A stretch of DNA of 64,000 nucleotides from Mactromeris polynyma. Lineage: Eukaryota; Mollusca; Bivalvia; Venerida; Mactridae. The position numbers were made by a program, and so were the translations under genes. This document shows, piece after piece, positions 10,684-23,987 of the stretch (position 1 is its first letter; every line of letters begins with the position of its first letter). The notes beneath the pieces are model-generated. The model was not told the origin of the DNA and searched no databases. It saw only the letters and a program-made list of their open reading frames with translations. The stretch is taken from assembly GCA_032209605.1 (NCBI GenBank), contig JASFXZ010000035.1, positions 6,053,748 to 6,117,747 of the forward strand. The letters run 5' to 3'.

Positions 10684-10800
10684 CCACGGCCGTGGTCCAG
10701 TGGTTAGTCCGCTGGACTTGAAATCCGGCGATCCGGGTTCGATTAATATATAATATATTTTCCTCCACATGTGGAGAAGTTGCCGCATGACATGTATTTC
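10684..10800 (+). mobile_element. tRNA-headed SINE, internally deleted
   Basis: The head GCCACGGCCGTGGTCCAGTG continues to GGGTTCGATT, giving A- and B-box-like blocks of a tRNA (loop CTTGAAA, anticodon TGA-like). After a short AT-rich joint it continues with body sequence TTTTCCTCCACATGTGGAGA, as in the SINE at 59462-59745. It is absent from unit 2 at the matching point (about 35990), where a different 1.1-kb segment lies. Confidence 0.65.
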
Positions 10801-11270
10801 TATCTAACTAAGGCTATTCAATTAAATGTAACCTTGTGACGAGGAAAAAGACATTCAGAAAACTGGTAGACCTATCCACTGTTCAAATTCCGGGTCGCGT
10901 AACCGCAAAGAAACAATTTCTTTAGGATAGTCTAAAGTAGCGATGAAGCCTATGTGAGCGCAGGATAATTGACTTTCAATAAAAACGGATTTTCTTACCA
11001 CACTCAGTCGTTTGTAAATAGATGTATATACTAAATATAGTCCTTTTCCGTAGACGATGGTCACAGTATGATTTTTATAAAATAGATCTTATTTCAAATT
11101 GACCACACACTAATGCGTTTGGTACCTGGTAATTGGTCAAATTATAAACATGTTTTGATATTTTACTGGCCAAGAACACATAACAAGGTCATTAACATTC
11201 TTTCGACACATTCATAAATACGAAAGGTAAATGTACCAAGTTAGTTACAGACAACAAAAACATCAAAAAA

Positions 11271-11316
11271 ACAACAACAACAATGGTGACTGCTACAACA
11301 ACAACAACAACAACAA
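11271..11316. repeat. (CAA)n microsatellite
   Basis: Two CAA tracts separated by ATGGTGACTGCTA. The matching site in unit 2 (about 37938) has a shorter tract. Confidence 0.85.
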
Positions 11317-11700
11317 ATAGAATACCAACATAATTTATTAATTTCATGTTACACATAAGCGATTAACATTTATCGCAAAGTGTTGAAAGAAACCCGTCCC
11401 AAACAAAATAAAATGTGGTAATACTAACCGTTCAATTATGATATACTGAAATTTGCGTTGTTCACAATATTAATGAGCACATAAAGTTTGAAAACACATG
11501 TAAGTGCGGGGTCTGAGTGTTACACCATACAGTACTAAAATGAAATTATCTGGGTCTTGTTTTGGAGAATTTAGATTTGAATTACTATCACTGCCTCTCG
11601 CAGATAATAAACATACTTCTTAACATCAACATATAGCATTTTACATTTGAATCAAGATACATGTATGTTACTCTCTACACGGTGAATTCAGCGGGAAACT

Positions 11701-11916
11701 TCAGTAAACCCTCGATAATAAGACCACCATTGGGACCCTTGAAAAATGGTCATATTATTTTGAGGTGGTGTTAATATTGAGGTTGCATACAGAGCAAAAC
11801 AATGAAGACGGACTTGAAAATAGTGTTCTTAATCATTAAGCACACTATTTTCAAGTCCGTCTTAATTGTTTGAGGTGGTCTTATAATCAAGGTGGTTTAA
11901 AGTGAGGTTTTACTGT
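11701..11916. mobile_element. Full-length MITE, ACAGTAAAACCTC family
   Basis: Starts TCAGTAAACCCTCGATAATA and ends GTGAGGTTTTACTGTA, so the ends are inverted. The middle has a second inverted pair around CAAGTCCGTCTT. In unit 2 only the right half remains (about 38196-38245), showing a deletion after duplication. Confidence 0.7.
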
Positions 11917-12952
11917 ATACTTCGATATATAGTATAGAGCATGATCATTTTATACAGATCCAGTTTCAATATTATGAAATACTAGTATTCATCCCGTTTT
12001 AATAAGGCCAAGCGCAAATTGGAATTTTGTTAAGCGTCAACCTAATTTCGCGAAACCTAGCTACTTATTTAAAAAAAACACAAACTCAAAACGAAAAACA
12101 AATATCCTCAGATAATAAGCGATGCATAATTTTAGATATTTTAATGAAAGAAACATCATAAAAACAAAACAAAATGGTTTGTTTCAAAATAAGATCTATA
12201 AGAATTCAGGCCTTTTTCTGTCCATTTTGGGAAAAAGACCCTAGATAAATTGGGAAAATTTGCGTCGTAAAATTTGCCAATTTGAGAAAACTTGAATCGC
12301 TTTAACTTGAATTTTGGGAATTGTCATAGTTAAAAGAACGGGTCAGATACTCACATCGTTGTCGGATTTCAACTAAAATTGCCGTTGTCGAATCATGGAC
12401 ATCGTTAATATTTGAGAATTTTAGCTTAGAAGAATGTTGTTTTTTGGCTCGAGGAGCGCCAACCTAGGCGCACGCGGACGCTTAACAAAGTTCCAATTTG
12501 GCATGGCCTAACATCATGTGTAACTATGTACTATTAGAAACATTGTTGCTACAAATAAAAAGATTGTGCTTCTATTTATGATATTGTTTAATACAGTGTA
12601 ATACTATTCATCCCGTTTTATGAAGATCATGCGTAAATATGTGCTGTTACAACATGTTTGCTATAAAGTAAAATTTAACTATTCATGTTGTCCTTCTATT
12701 TATAAACATTGTAATAGTATTCATTTCGTTTTATAAACACCACGCATAACTATGTACTGTTAAAAACCATTGTAACTACAAAGTAAACATTAACTAATCG
12801 TTCGTTTTTACCTATTAATACATAGCCATCGAAATCTAAATACTGGATTTCCTTTTAATTCAGTCATGGTAAACTAACATTCTCTTTTTATGCTCGTGAG
12901 GTATGGAACTCTATTCCTGTAGAGATACGTTGTATAATGAATAATCAAATAC

Positions 12953-13020
12953 ACAAACAAACAAACAAACTTTATTGCATATCGGCAAACATATTTGCCT
13001 TTGGCAACGAAAAGCATGAT
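12953..13020 (-). mobile_element. LINE 3' terminus with (TTTG)n tail
   Basis: Read on the minus strand: GCAATAAAGTTTGTTTGTTT, preceded by a short hairpin (TTGCCAAAGGCAAATATG). Short microsatellite tails of this form are typical of CR1/L2-like LINE 3' ends. The unit 2 copy is at about 38825-38880. Confidence 0.55.
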
Positions 13021-13335
13021 ACGATACATTCAAAAGAAATTATAGGAAATATTTAATGCTGAATCAATAATCTTTCATTCTTGCATATATGCGTCTTATG
13101 TGAGGTGTCTGTGGCTGTTTTATCTTCAGATCATCGAATTTTTGGTAGCTTTTGATGATCTCATTTATCATTATAAGTATGTTATATGTATGAACATGTG
13201 TAGCTGTGCAGATATTTTTTTAATGCTGATTTCTTATATTGTTGTTGCTTGAAGACCACATTGTAAAAAAGTTACACATGTAACAATTATAAATAATACA
13301 GGTATTATTATTGAGTCATAAGTAAAATACAGCAT

Positions 13336-13402
13336 GGTTTTCATGTCATATACAATGTCATATCATCAAAATATTGCAAAATGAATACGCCTGAAAATGG
13401 TA
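13336..13402. repeat. Single-copy ancestor of the 66-bp minisatellite
   Basis: One copy of the motif CATGTCATATACAATG...AATATTGCAAAATGAATACGCCTGAAAATGG. In unit 2 the same position (39709-40420) holds about 11 copies. Confidence 0.75.
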
Positions 13403-13841
13403 TCGTTGTTCTGTTCAAAAACGATTTTAAAATAAAGCCAAACCTAAAATTCGCTAGGAATCGTAATTCGAAGTGGAACATCGATCGCTTGAAGACTTTA
13501 AGTCTCGGGCTTGGGTCAAATACTGTGATTTGAGTTATACAGATGAGGTAGGTACACATATATCTCTTACTCTGGTATTATAAGTGTACAATAACGATTA
13601 CCAAACAGATACAGTACAACCCGTCTAGAGCACCACCCTCGGGGAGATGAACATTTTGATCGTAGTAGAGGTTGTGTACCAGAGAAATTTAATTGGTTGT
13701 TCATTGTCAAAACGGGAAAACTAACACATTACAGTTGCAGAGAATGCCACTCTAGAGAGGTTGAACTGTATTGTCATTTCTTTTATAGCACATATTCAAT
13801 AACAGAGACGCTACTCGCTTTAACACTTACACAAACTGTAT

Positions 13842-13847
13842 TTTATT
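13842..13847 (-). terminator. Polyadenylation signal of locus B
   Basis: AATAAA on the minus strand, about 90 nt after the locus B stop codon. The same signal lies at the same distance after locus D. Confidence 0.4.
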
Positions 13848-13932
13848 TTCTAAACCATTTAATAACCACAATATTGTGCAAATAATTTACATTATGAGAT
13901 AAGTTTCATATAAATTATATTCAAAACAAATA

Positions 13933-16712
13933 TTATCTCCTCCCACCATTGTCACTTTCTAGAAGTGGTCTATTGATAGAATATGTCTCTTTCAGCTTCT
14001 GATTTATTTTATGGAAACCAGATTCACACAACGCTTTCATCAGAGCGTGTAGTGTGACGGGTGTTGACTGTATCTCCACCCACCTGTTTAACACACGCAA
14101 GTTTTTGTCTTGAAAGGTCGTTCCCATCGGATCAAGTTCTCGATCATTTTGTATAGGATATATAACAGTATAATCTAGACTTAGAGCATTAAATAGATTG
14201 TCTGGTGAGTGACATATGCTTGTGGAGACGGTCAGAATGTATTTGTCGTTTTTCTGAATCTCTGTTTCCGGTAAGTCTGATATGTAGCACTGACAGTGAG
14301 GGTCGTCTTGACAACCGCATGGCAACGACGTATGTTCTGTGGGTAGAACAAGTTCATATAATATCGAACCATTTATGCAAATGCCTGAAACGAAAATACG
14401 ATTTTGGAAATTACAGTTATACTCAAAGGTCCTTCTGGAACGTATATACCTTACACTTTGTCTTCACTTACCTGTGTCCAGTCAAATAGTTTCGAATGAT
14501 CTTACTCATTATAACAATGAAAAGGCAACTTCTCGTTATCCAGCCATGTCAGTTCTTATAAAGTAGACATGTCACTAGTGATTTCCCCCAAAATACAAAT
14601 GATGCCTATTGATTGACTCATAGCGACTAAAAGTCGGACCTCGTTTATTCTACAACCGTCTATCCGAACATTCGGTATCATCCGAAATAACTATCAGGTT
14701 CATATGATCTTCTTATGTACGTCGAATTTAAATGGGTTATTCGTAACCATGTATTATTCGAAATAAAATTTCGAACCCGATGAATTTGAATGTACGAAGT
14801 TTGAATGTATTCCGAATGGTATAAATATGGTGATACAGTAAAACCACACAATAAGACCTCATTTGGGACCCTTGAAAACTGGTCGTCTTATTGAGGTGGT
14901 CATATTATTGAGGTTGAATAAAGATCACAACAGTGTAAATGGACTTGAAAATTGTGGTTTTAAGTTTGAGGTGGTCTTATTATTGAGGTGGCCTTTAACT
15001 GAAGTTTTACTGTATTTACCTAGAGGGTGTGTGTCGACACGGTTGGAGGGGTATGATAACTTGGAGTGCAGAAGGTGTACTGTTCCTCCAATTCTGAGTT
15101 CACCTCCCACTACTGTCTGAGAACTATACTGCGAGTCTCCTCCGTCCGTTTGTATATCAGTATCGTCTTCACTAGCTTCGATGTTTTCTAAATAGAAATC
15201 CGTGTGTTATCTTGTGTCATGAAACAATACATCATCATGAAGTGATGTTTGAAAACAACTAAAACTACACTGATTTTGTTAGCAAAACATTAACACTACT
15301 ATTTAGGTAAACTATGTCTTGACAAATAGGCTACAAGAAGCAAGAATCAGTTAGGGACATTCTGATCATATATGTATATGTGGGGACTTGGTAGGAACGA
15401 CAACTCTGGATAGAGATACAGAAGACAATTACAAATATCATCATTTCAACAAGAATCTTAATAAAAGTTGCAATTATAAAATTCTTAAATAAATTTCTGT
15501 ACCTGTCCTCTGCTGTCTTCGTTTTCTTCTGAACCATACAAGCCAAACAATTGTAATAGATATGACGAGAATGGTGCACACAATGATTATTGCTGATGTT
15601 CTGAAAACGGGGAAATTAGTTCCATCAGAGTTTACTTCATTGGAACTTTGTACATTGAGGTCGACATCTGAAAGTTGTGTGGTAATGTGAGAAAACATCA
15701 ATATGTTAGAACAGTATAACATAATTATAAATACTGCTTTTTGGTAAGTAGATTGATTTTAAGAAAGTTTACGCAAGTGACTCAGATGTGGGACTTGAAA
15801 CAGAATATATATAAAACGCTTCCTATATGATGAAAATTGATTTGCATTCAATGAAAAATAGATCTTATATAAAAGGAATCTTCATTAGTTAAGTAGCAAC
15901 TTAATTGAAGTGTTTTAACTGAGTATTCATACCTGCAGAATATTGGCTAGAACTGTTGACCGTTTGACCAATGTTATTAATTTCAGTTTGGTTCCAATCC
16001 GATTGTTCCTGGTTGTTTCTGATCGGAGCATGGACGGTAGGATGTTCCTGCTTTAAAGAGCAAGGCATTTTTGCGTTTCTGTAGATATCTTCATATCTGA
16101 ATATAAAATCCAGTACATGTTTAACTTAACATCAAAAGAATGTAGACTAGCATTAAACGTATTAAGTATTGTTCACTTAAATAGTATAAGTACTTATCTT
16201 ATGGCAATAAATGACTCAATTAAAATGATATGATTAATATGATAGTGAAAATTATATTGTAAAACTATCAAAGATTTGAGATGGCTTTAAAAATGTCAAT
16301 GAATTCACTGTTAGTTCGATTCTCAGCCGAGACGTCTGTTCAAGTCGTAATCAAGTATCGAATGATATAGTAAGTAAAATATTCCAAGCAATGAATTCAT
16401 GACAAGATGTGCGCTTGTTATTTAGATATAGAAAAACACAAGTTTGGCTTTCACCACAACGTAGAAAAGCCACCACTTACCGCTAGAACTATGCATTTTA
16501 AAAGACGTGAGATTGTTGACTTACCCAAACAAACAACTCCCACATTCAGCGTCATGAGATTCTTCACAAATCTCATCAAATTCACGCTTGTAGTCAGTGA
16601 CACAAAATTTCTTACACGGCTGGCACTCATTTTCACCGGCAAAAGACCCTACCTGGCACTCTCGGCACGGCAAGCACTGGGTATCTCCTTCCGGTACAGA
16701 CGGTCCCACATA
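13933..16712 (-). CDS. Locus B: TNF-receptor-like death-domain receptor, exons 2-6
   Basis: Exons in order: 16712-16525, 16096-15933, 15667-15503, 15187-15020, 14384-13933. All have GT/AG boundaries and join in frame into 379 codons with no stop. Exon 2 has the TNFR-type spacing CLPCREC...CQPC...FC...IC...CGSC. Exon 3 is a Gln/Asn/Ser stalk with a possible N-glycosylation site. Exon 4 carries the membrane segment (AIIIVCTILVISITIVWLVW) followed by RRKRR. Exon 5 is acidic and Ser/Gly rich. Exon 6 holds PCGCQDDPHCQC, then a death-domain-like region with LRVLNRWVEIQST and LMKALCESGFHKINQKL. Exon 1 (leader and first Cys cluster) is missing: where unit 2 has it, unit 1 carries an unrelated 850 bp with a LINE-like tail. 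Without another first exon this cannot be a secreted-pathway receptor. Identity to D is high. Confidence 0.75.
14630..14820. mobile_element. pogo/Tigger-like MITE (AGTCGGACCTC family), decayed
   Basis: AGTCGGACCTCGTTTATTCT then TATCCGAACATTCGGTATCA, with a facing end GAATGTACGAAGTTTGAATG. Matching elements are at 41515-41680 and, better preserved, 62815-62973. It lies in intron 5 of locus B. Confidence 0.5.
14834..15014. mobile_element. MITE adjoining the exon 5 splice donor of locus B
   Basis: Left end TACAGTAAAACCACACAATA; right end GAAGTTTTACTGTA. The right end is 5 nt from the last base of exon 5 (15020), so on the coding strand the donor is G|GTAAATACAGTAAAAC, and everything after GTAAAT is element sequence. 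Shared with locus A. Confidence 0.7.
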
Positions 16713-17029
16713 CTATAAAAGTACATTATATCATATAATCAAACAAAAGAGTTAGCATTTAGCATTTAGCAAAATAAAACAATTCAATTCTTGCAAGAGG
16801 TGTCTGAGATTTAAAACAAATTAAACTCGAAACCCCTCATACAACTATTTACCGACAGTTATGGTTATTGAATGTCACATAATTCACAACACCGTTATAC
16901 GTGCCCGTCCAGACGCACGTACTCGCTGACAAATGCAAAGTACATGTACATCATATTTGAAGTTAATAATTAAATAACAAGTTAGTGATTCATTATGGTC
17001 AGATAACAATGAACACGTTTTTTTTTTAT

Positions 17030-17885
17030 TATAGACAATATAATTGTTCATCTGTTAATTTACTGTCATGAAAAAGAACATTATCGTATATCAGTCTGGA
17101 ATACAATTTACGAGCAGTGTGGGCTCGACAATTTTAAGTCGATAATGACAATGACATGTACTGATCAATGTGTGTATTTATTTTCACTCAGTACCGATAT
17201 TTATGATGAAAGCTTTGTCAACTATCCTGTCACACTTGCAATAGTAAGACTGTTGCGGCGGATGTAACAGTCAGTTTCTGAAATAGTTTTCACTATAAAC
17301 TGTCATACTTTTCGTTTCGTCCAAGGCAACCTTAGTGTTTACTGTGTAGCATGTGCTAATTATTTAAGCGTCGTGAACTGTGGATAAAGACAACTGTGCT
17401 TCTCGGGTATTATTACACATAAAGCTCCGTATTTCATCAATGAAGTGTAATGTGCTGATTTGACTTGTCTGTGATACATCATTAGCAGATTATTATGAAG
17501 AATTATTGTTTATATATTTTGTCAATAGAAAATACATCGTAGTTTATGTATATACATATGTATGTGTGTGTATAATTATGTATGTGTGTGTATATATATG
17601 TGTATATGTGTGTTCATGTATATACGTATGTATATGTATGCATATATATCTTGGTTAATGACATGTATACAGTATACTGATATGTTGTGCAATTTTGATG
17701 ATGTTGTTTTTGTTAATGATTACTTGAAATGTTAAAATATTCATTATATCCATCTATATAGTATATCATAATGCTCTAGTGATGTTCGTGCATATCATAT
17801 CTTCGATGTGTGTATATATATTGTGTACTCATCTGTATATATGTTAATCTCTTCACTTATGGAGGAATAAAAGTATCTATCTATG
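17030..17885 (+). mobile_element. Insertion replacing exon 1 of locus B (LINE-like 3' tail)
   Basis: This stretch has no counterpart in unit 2, where exon 1 of gene D lies. It is AT-rich with TATG/TGTG runs and ends TGGAGGAATAAAAGTATCTATCTATG, a form common for LINE 3' ends. No coding frame was seen. Unit homology resumes at 17890 (CATATCCGCTGATACAGAGT). Confidence 0.45.
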
Positions 17886-18659
17886 TCTATCATATCCGCT
17901 GATACAGAGTACATATTTATTTCCTCAGCTTTGTTTATTGATAAAATTATTTTAACATTAGGCGATGACATTTTAAGAATGTTTTTTTTGTGTCCTTTTT
18001 ACATAACTGAAATTCACACCAGTAAATCCATTGATGTGACTAATGTGTTTTTATAAATGAAATTGTGATTTGAATATTTATTATATTAAAAGTTTCCCAA
18101 GTGTGTTGTTTTTTATTCCTAAAATCCAAGGTTAAAACTTTACTACTATAACACTCGTTAAAACACCCACTCACTTTCCTCTGTATTACGCTATTTCTTC
18201 TTTACTTTATTTATCAAGAACCCAACTGGATCGGGATATCAATGTTACTTCTGGCATGACAAACATTATTCAGTAAACACAAAAAATAAAAATAAGTATA
18301 ATTCATATATAATTTAATCATGGTTCGGAGAAATAAGACTTTTAGTCCGTGTGCCATGTAGATGTATTGTCCGAGAATGAGTTTCCACAAAGGGTTGCTG
18401 GAAATAGGATGACTAATTTTTATACCAGGAAAAACTTTCAAAGTATAATTTCATACGTGACAGAAAGTGTGTTATGTAAATTATTTAGAATTTTAACACA
18501 ATCATCTTAGTAAGAATAGCATACAGTTATGATATAAATGTTATAAAATAATTCCTTATCTGTTGGTGTTTACGCTGTTTTCAACAGTATGAGCTACGTA
18601 TGGCGAAACGTGGACCGAATTAGTGTTCCTTCTGAAATATCAACCAATAATTTCTGGTT

Positions 18660-18790
18660 ATATTCTGGTTATATTTACCTCCATCAAATCGTCACGGGAG
18701 AACAAACGCCTCATCCAAGGTTCCAACCTACGACCTACTGATAGGTAGTGGAGTCCTACACAGACTCAGCTTACCCGAGCTGTCTGTCAG
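18660..18790 (-). mobile_element. SINE head fragment
   Basis: On the minus strand a tRNA-like head with GGTAAGCTGAGTCTGTGTAG and the B-box-like AGGTCGTAGGTTGGAACC, followed by a body fragment with GGGAGAACAAACG reversed. The unit 2 copy is at about 45345-45480. Confidence 0.5.
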
Positions 18791-19315
18791 AAATAAAAGA
18801 TATCAAATCAAAAGCAAAAAAGAGCGTCTGGAATATATGTCAACATATCTAGAATTTCCGCTTATGAGCAAACATTTACTAGACACTAGTGACACGGGTT
18901 ATATCTTTATGCACCGAGCGAACCATTGTTATTGTATCGAGTGACAAAATAGGGTAATTATTTCAGTGAATCTTTACGTAATAAACTTGTATAGATCTAT
19001 ACAGGAACTGATATCAATGACGACATATTTGTCCAGGTTTGTATACAAATAATAGCACCGTTTGCATGACTTTTTTGTAATATGACAGTATCATGACCGA
19101 AGATTGGATCGTATTACAAAAATGTGACGTGCCAAGTAGAATGAATCACTATATGAAATGTTTTAATCGCCTTTAGCACAACTTTGTCATTGAATTGTAC
19201 GTATTACGTATATTTCGGTGCAGATTTGATAAGATTATCTATTTGTACGTCCCTATTCAAACATCATAAACGTGTTCGAAAGTAAAGATTCATATCAATG
19301 CGAAGGACTAACTAA

Positions 19316-20150
19316 ACAGATTGGAAACATTTGTCTGGGGCAATGAGAATCCCCTTCCACAGATTGGTAGCATTTGTCTCGGGGAATTTGAGAATCCCCC
19401 TTCCACAGATTAGTAACATTTGTCTGGGGGAAATGAGATCCCCTTCCACAGATTGCTAACATTTGTCTGGGTGAATTGAGAATCACCCTTCCACAGATTA
19501 GTAACATTTGTCTAGGGGAAATGAGATCCCTCTTCCACAGATTGGTAACATTTGTCAGGGGAAATGAGAATCCCCTTCCACAGATTGAAAACATTTGTCT
19601 GGGGGAATTGAGTATCCCCCTTCCACATATTGGTAACATTTGTCTGGGGAAATAAGATACCCTTCCACATATTGGTAACATTTGTCGGGGGAAATGAGAT
19701 CCCCTACAACAGAATCGTAACATTTGTCAGGGAGAAATGAGAATCCCCTTCCACAGATTGGTAACATTTGTCTGGGAGAAATGAGAATCCCCCTTCCTCA
19801 GATTAGTAACATTTGTCTGGGAAATGGAGAATCCGCCTTCAACAAATTGGTAACATTTGTCTGGGGGAAATAAGATCCCCTACCACAGAATGGTAACATT
19901 TGTCTGGGGAAATAAGATCCCCTTCCACAGAATGGTAACATTTGTCTGGGGAAATAAGATCCCCTACCACAGAATGGTAACATTTGTCTGGGGAAATAAG
20001 ATCCCCTTCCACAGAATGGTAATATTTGTCGGGGGATATGAGATTCCCCATCCACAGATTGGTAATATTTGTCAGGGGAAATGAGAATCCCCCTTCCACA
20101 GATTGGAAACATTTGTCTGGGGGAAATGAGAATCCCCCTTTCCACAACCC
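19316..20150. repeat. ~44-bp minisatellite, about 19 copies
   Basis: The core is TTGGTAACATTTGTCTGGGG then AAATGAGAATCCCCTTCCACAG. Each unit contains a GGGG...CCCC pair able to form a small hairpin. Open frames on both strands here are products of the repeat. The unit 2 counterpart is 46036-46965. Confidence 0.93.
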
Positions 20151-20449
20151 CCCGTATGGTAATGTAAATAATCATAGAGTCAACGATACACAAAAGATAG
20201 TTCATGTGCACGTATTCCACTTATCTTATCATTTTGAGAAATTGAACACGATTATTTTGATGAACATGACACTCGACGCATTATGAAGAGTTTGACTTAG
20301 TAAATCCATGCAAATCACTTGATATACTGCACTTGAATAAGCTATTGTCCACATTTTTACTGACAAAATATTTCCGGAAATATCCACTTTTGAGCTAAGT
20401 ATTTACACAATAACTGCACCATGTGAGAAACATTTATTTAATCGGCTTT

Positions 20450-20850
20450 TCGGTTATTTGTTTGCTTCAAGATTTACGCCAACATACGGCGGTCAATTGA
20501 CCTGACAAGTGCTCCTGGGATACTAACTAGTCCTAACCTGCTCTTCGGGGAGCAAATGACAACTTAAGTCAGAGATCAGATGTGAATGACATTGACTTGA
20601 GAAGCACTACTTGCAGTCAAGTTGTCACGGAAGAATATCCGCCGCATCCAGATTTTGAACCCAAGACCTCTAGATTAGAAGTCGAGCGTTCAACTCAACT
20701 TTTTCATTGATATGTGACGGTTAGTATATCAAGCCAATCATTTACTGGACTGAATATTAACCACCAGAACTCAAGTAGCTGACAAATTCGCCACACGAAC
20801 GTGTGGTCAAGAATAAATGACCGTCGCCAAGTAATGAGACCAGATAGGGT
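20450..20850 (-). mobile_element. Dimeric SINE, degraded
   Basis: Reading on the minus strand: second tRNA-like head GTTGAACGCTCGACTTCTAA...GGTCTTGGGTTCAAAA, body, then the tail module ACCGCCGTATGTTGGCGTAA. The first monomer is reduced to body fragments (20760-20850). Deleted from unit 2 together with its surroundings. Confidence 0.6.
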
Positions 20851-21594
20851 ATATTATTTCATATAAATTTATCTCCGCTTATAATTAAGATTTTTTATTA
20901 TTGATATAATTATTTAACATTATGCAATGTAATTTGTCTACCAATTAATATCCATTGCTGTGACTAATGTGCTTTTACAAATGAAATTGTGTTTGAATAT
21001 TTATTATATAAAAAGTTTCCCATGGCTTATACCAACAAGATGTAATTCATAGTGAGTGTTGCTTTGTATTCGTAAAATCCAAGGTTAAGACTTTAATACT
21101 ATAACACACGTATAAACATACAGTCAGGACAACGACTTAGGGAATAGCTAGACTATAAAACCCACACGTGGTATGCATATGGTTGTTACACGTATCTACT
21201 AATAGACATACAGAAACACCTCACTTAATAACCATCTCTAAAATAAGACCACCTCATGAATAAGTAATGAAATTGTCTTCGTTTAAAGTTATGAATAAGA
21301 CGAACATTTATTTCCCTTGGTAAGAATTCTGCGGTAGGTGTCTTTTAAGTATTTGATCGAGATTTTGTGTGAGTAGAAGTAAGCTTTGGCCCTAACTGTC
21401 CATTCAGCTCTGGGTATGTATTACTTCCATGTGTATTTATCTTGTAAATGTATGTAGGTACCAACCGTGTATAATATTTGATTATTGTATAAGCTTGTAC
21501 TGGATGATTTTTGTATTATCTGTATTAGGTTGTGCTTCGTTATATTGTTTGAAATGTAATGAATGTACACTTGTATTGTTTTATATATATATAT

Positions 21595-22070
<476 letters not shown>

Positions 22071-22336
22071 TCTATATGACGATATTATATATAGACAGTC
22101 AGTCGGCGGTCCCCACGGCTTATACCAAAACCAATGTGTTTGTTTGTTGTCATTTATATCCTAATGGAGGTTTGATAATTAGGGAATATGTTTTATTACG
22201 GACCAGTGTTTAATTGTTCTTCAATGTTAGAACTCGTTGAACAGACTTTCTACTCTCTATGTAAGTTGGCACATATTTTCTTGGTTTGACAATTAACAGA
22301 ATGGAAACAAAACAACCACTCATTTCCCTCTCCTCG

Positions 22337-22362
22337 TATATATATATATATATATATATATA
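22337..22362. repeat. (TA)13 microsatellite
   Basis: A perfect TA dinucleotide tract. Confidence 0.9.
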
Positions 22363-23044
22363 AGTTAAGTGCATACGTGTAGGTATGTTATTTCTTGTTT
22401 ACGTTTATTTATCAGGAAATGTCCATTCATAACCCTGTTGATGAAATATTTCTGTATTTATTGCCTTAAAAAAGTATCTGAAGAATACGTGTATACAGTG
22501 TATTAATTAATGCACTTGTATCAATCTAGATGTCGTGTGGGGCTCTCTGTGACGATTTTCCTGTTAAAAATAATACATCCAAAGTCATTGTCCCGCATTT
22601 ATGATTCATGTGGGGAGAGGCTTCCAACTGGACAGTGCCGAGGGACGAAAAGGTCGAATCACTGGTGGTTGGGCGGTTCCCAGCTGGACCCGGATGTCCA
22701 TGTTCCTTTGCATGGCAACAACATAATTTAGTAAACACAAAAAATAAATAATAAAAATAATTCATAACAAAATCTGCGCTACATGCAGGCTGTACAATAC
22801 TGAACGTGATACATCCGTAAAGAGATAAAGGGAATTTCCCGGTATCACATTGGACGTGCCCTTGTTGATTCGTTGCACGTTTTTTCAATGGCGTACACAT
22901 AGTACAATACCATATAGTTTATCGAGTGCGTAACCGTATCAAGTGTACGTAAATAATGACTTGATTTACTGATATCAATGATTGAATATTCTTCCCGGTT
23001 TATATACAAATAATAGCACCGTTTGCATGACTTTTTTGTAATAT

Positions 23045-23690
23045 ATATATGATTCTTTATTTAGAAATTAAGGCATTATGCCCATGATGCATAATTACAA
23101 GTTATATAAATACATACATTTTGTTAAATCAAGAAATGATACATGTTTTAATTACTGGTATACATGTACATCATTCTTATAGAAAACACATATGAACATA
23201 CGCGACACATTGTACAGGTACAAGCAAATAAAATATGCATGTTAACATGAATATAGGAATAAGTGCTGAGAGAAAATAATGTACATTAGACACCATTTAA
23301 TTTATTTTATAGCAATCATAAGTACTTAGAATGACTGAGGTAATGTAAAACAGACTAAAAAAACAACTACACCAACATCAAAGAAAAAACAAAACAATGA
23401 TTTCAAAACTTTGAGATAAAAGTGCATTGAGTTCGTTTTACAAGGATCGTTCTCTCAATTCAAAGCTCTTAAATAAAAAAAAACTGACAAGTTTTTCACT
23501 ACCTTTTCATTACTGGATGAATTCTAGCAATTCTCTAAACTTTAGTATGTTTGGGTTTTGTCGATAATAAAAGGGGATATACTTGTTTCTATAGCTATTA
23601 TAAATTTTACATTCATACAAAAAATGAAACTCATCTTCTAAACAATCGTAGAAGTGACATTTCCTTTTATATACTGATACTGTAATATGA
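23045..23690 (-). mobile_element. LINE 3' fragment (RT C-terminus plus 3' UTR)
   Basis: On the minus strand from about 23665 the frame reads CHFYDCLEDEFHFLYECKIY and then KFRELLEFIQ stop. This is the C-terminal signature of a LINE reverse transcriptase, as in the fragment at 4438 but from a different copy. The rest is AT-rich 3' UTR. It is present in unit 2 at 47395-48010, so it predates the large duplication. Confidence 0.7.
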
Positions 23691-23797
23691 CGGTATCAAA
23701 TTTTATGAGATCATCTATTTGTACGTCGCTAATGAAATATCATAAACTCGTTGAAAAGTAAAGATTCATTACAAAACGAGGGGATTGGTAGCATCTG

Positions 23798-23985
23798 TCA
23801 GGGTAAATGAGAATCTATGGTGGCATATTACTGCCACAAGTTAACATGATAACGTTGACAGCTGTCGGGGTAAATGAGAATCTATGGTGGCATATTACTG
23901 CCACAAGTTAACATGATAACGTTGACAGCTGTCGGGGTAAATGAGAATCTATGGTGGCAAATTACTGCCACAAGTTAACACGACT
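23798..23985. repeat. 67-bp tandem repeat, ~2.8 copies
   Basis: The unit contains GTGGCATATTACTGCCAC (a palindrome) and AACATGATAACGTTGACAGC. Its GGTAAATGAGAATC part resembles the 44-bp minisatellite, which lies at the homologous point of inner copy 1. Confidence 0.88.
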
Positions 23986-23987
23986 TA

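Larger units (their letters stand above)
17890..20850. repeat. Inner tandem duplication, copy 1
   Basis: Shares a series of ordered blocks with 20880-25411: AAATCCAAGGTTAA..., the CAGCTGGACCCGGAT-like block, TACAAATAATAGCACCGTTT, GTAAAGATTCAT, a minisatellite, GACACTCGACGCATT, and a dimeric SINE. It is older and more diverged than the 25-kb duplication and is present in both big units. Confidence 0.7.

Noticed and set aside
19295..20220. Several overlapping frames rich in PRQMLPICGRG-type repeats
   Set aside because: They are translations of the 44-bp minisatellite in shifting frames. Cys/Pro periodicity comes from the DNA repeat.
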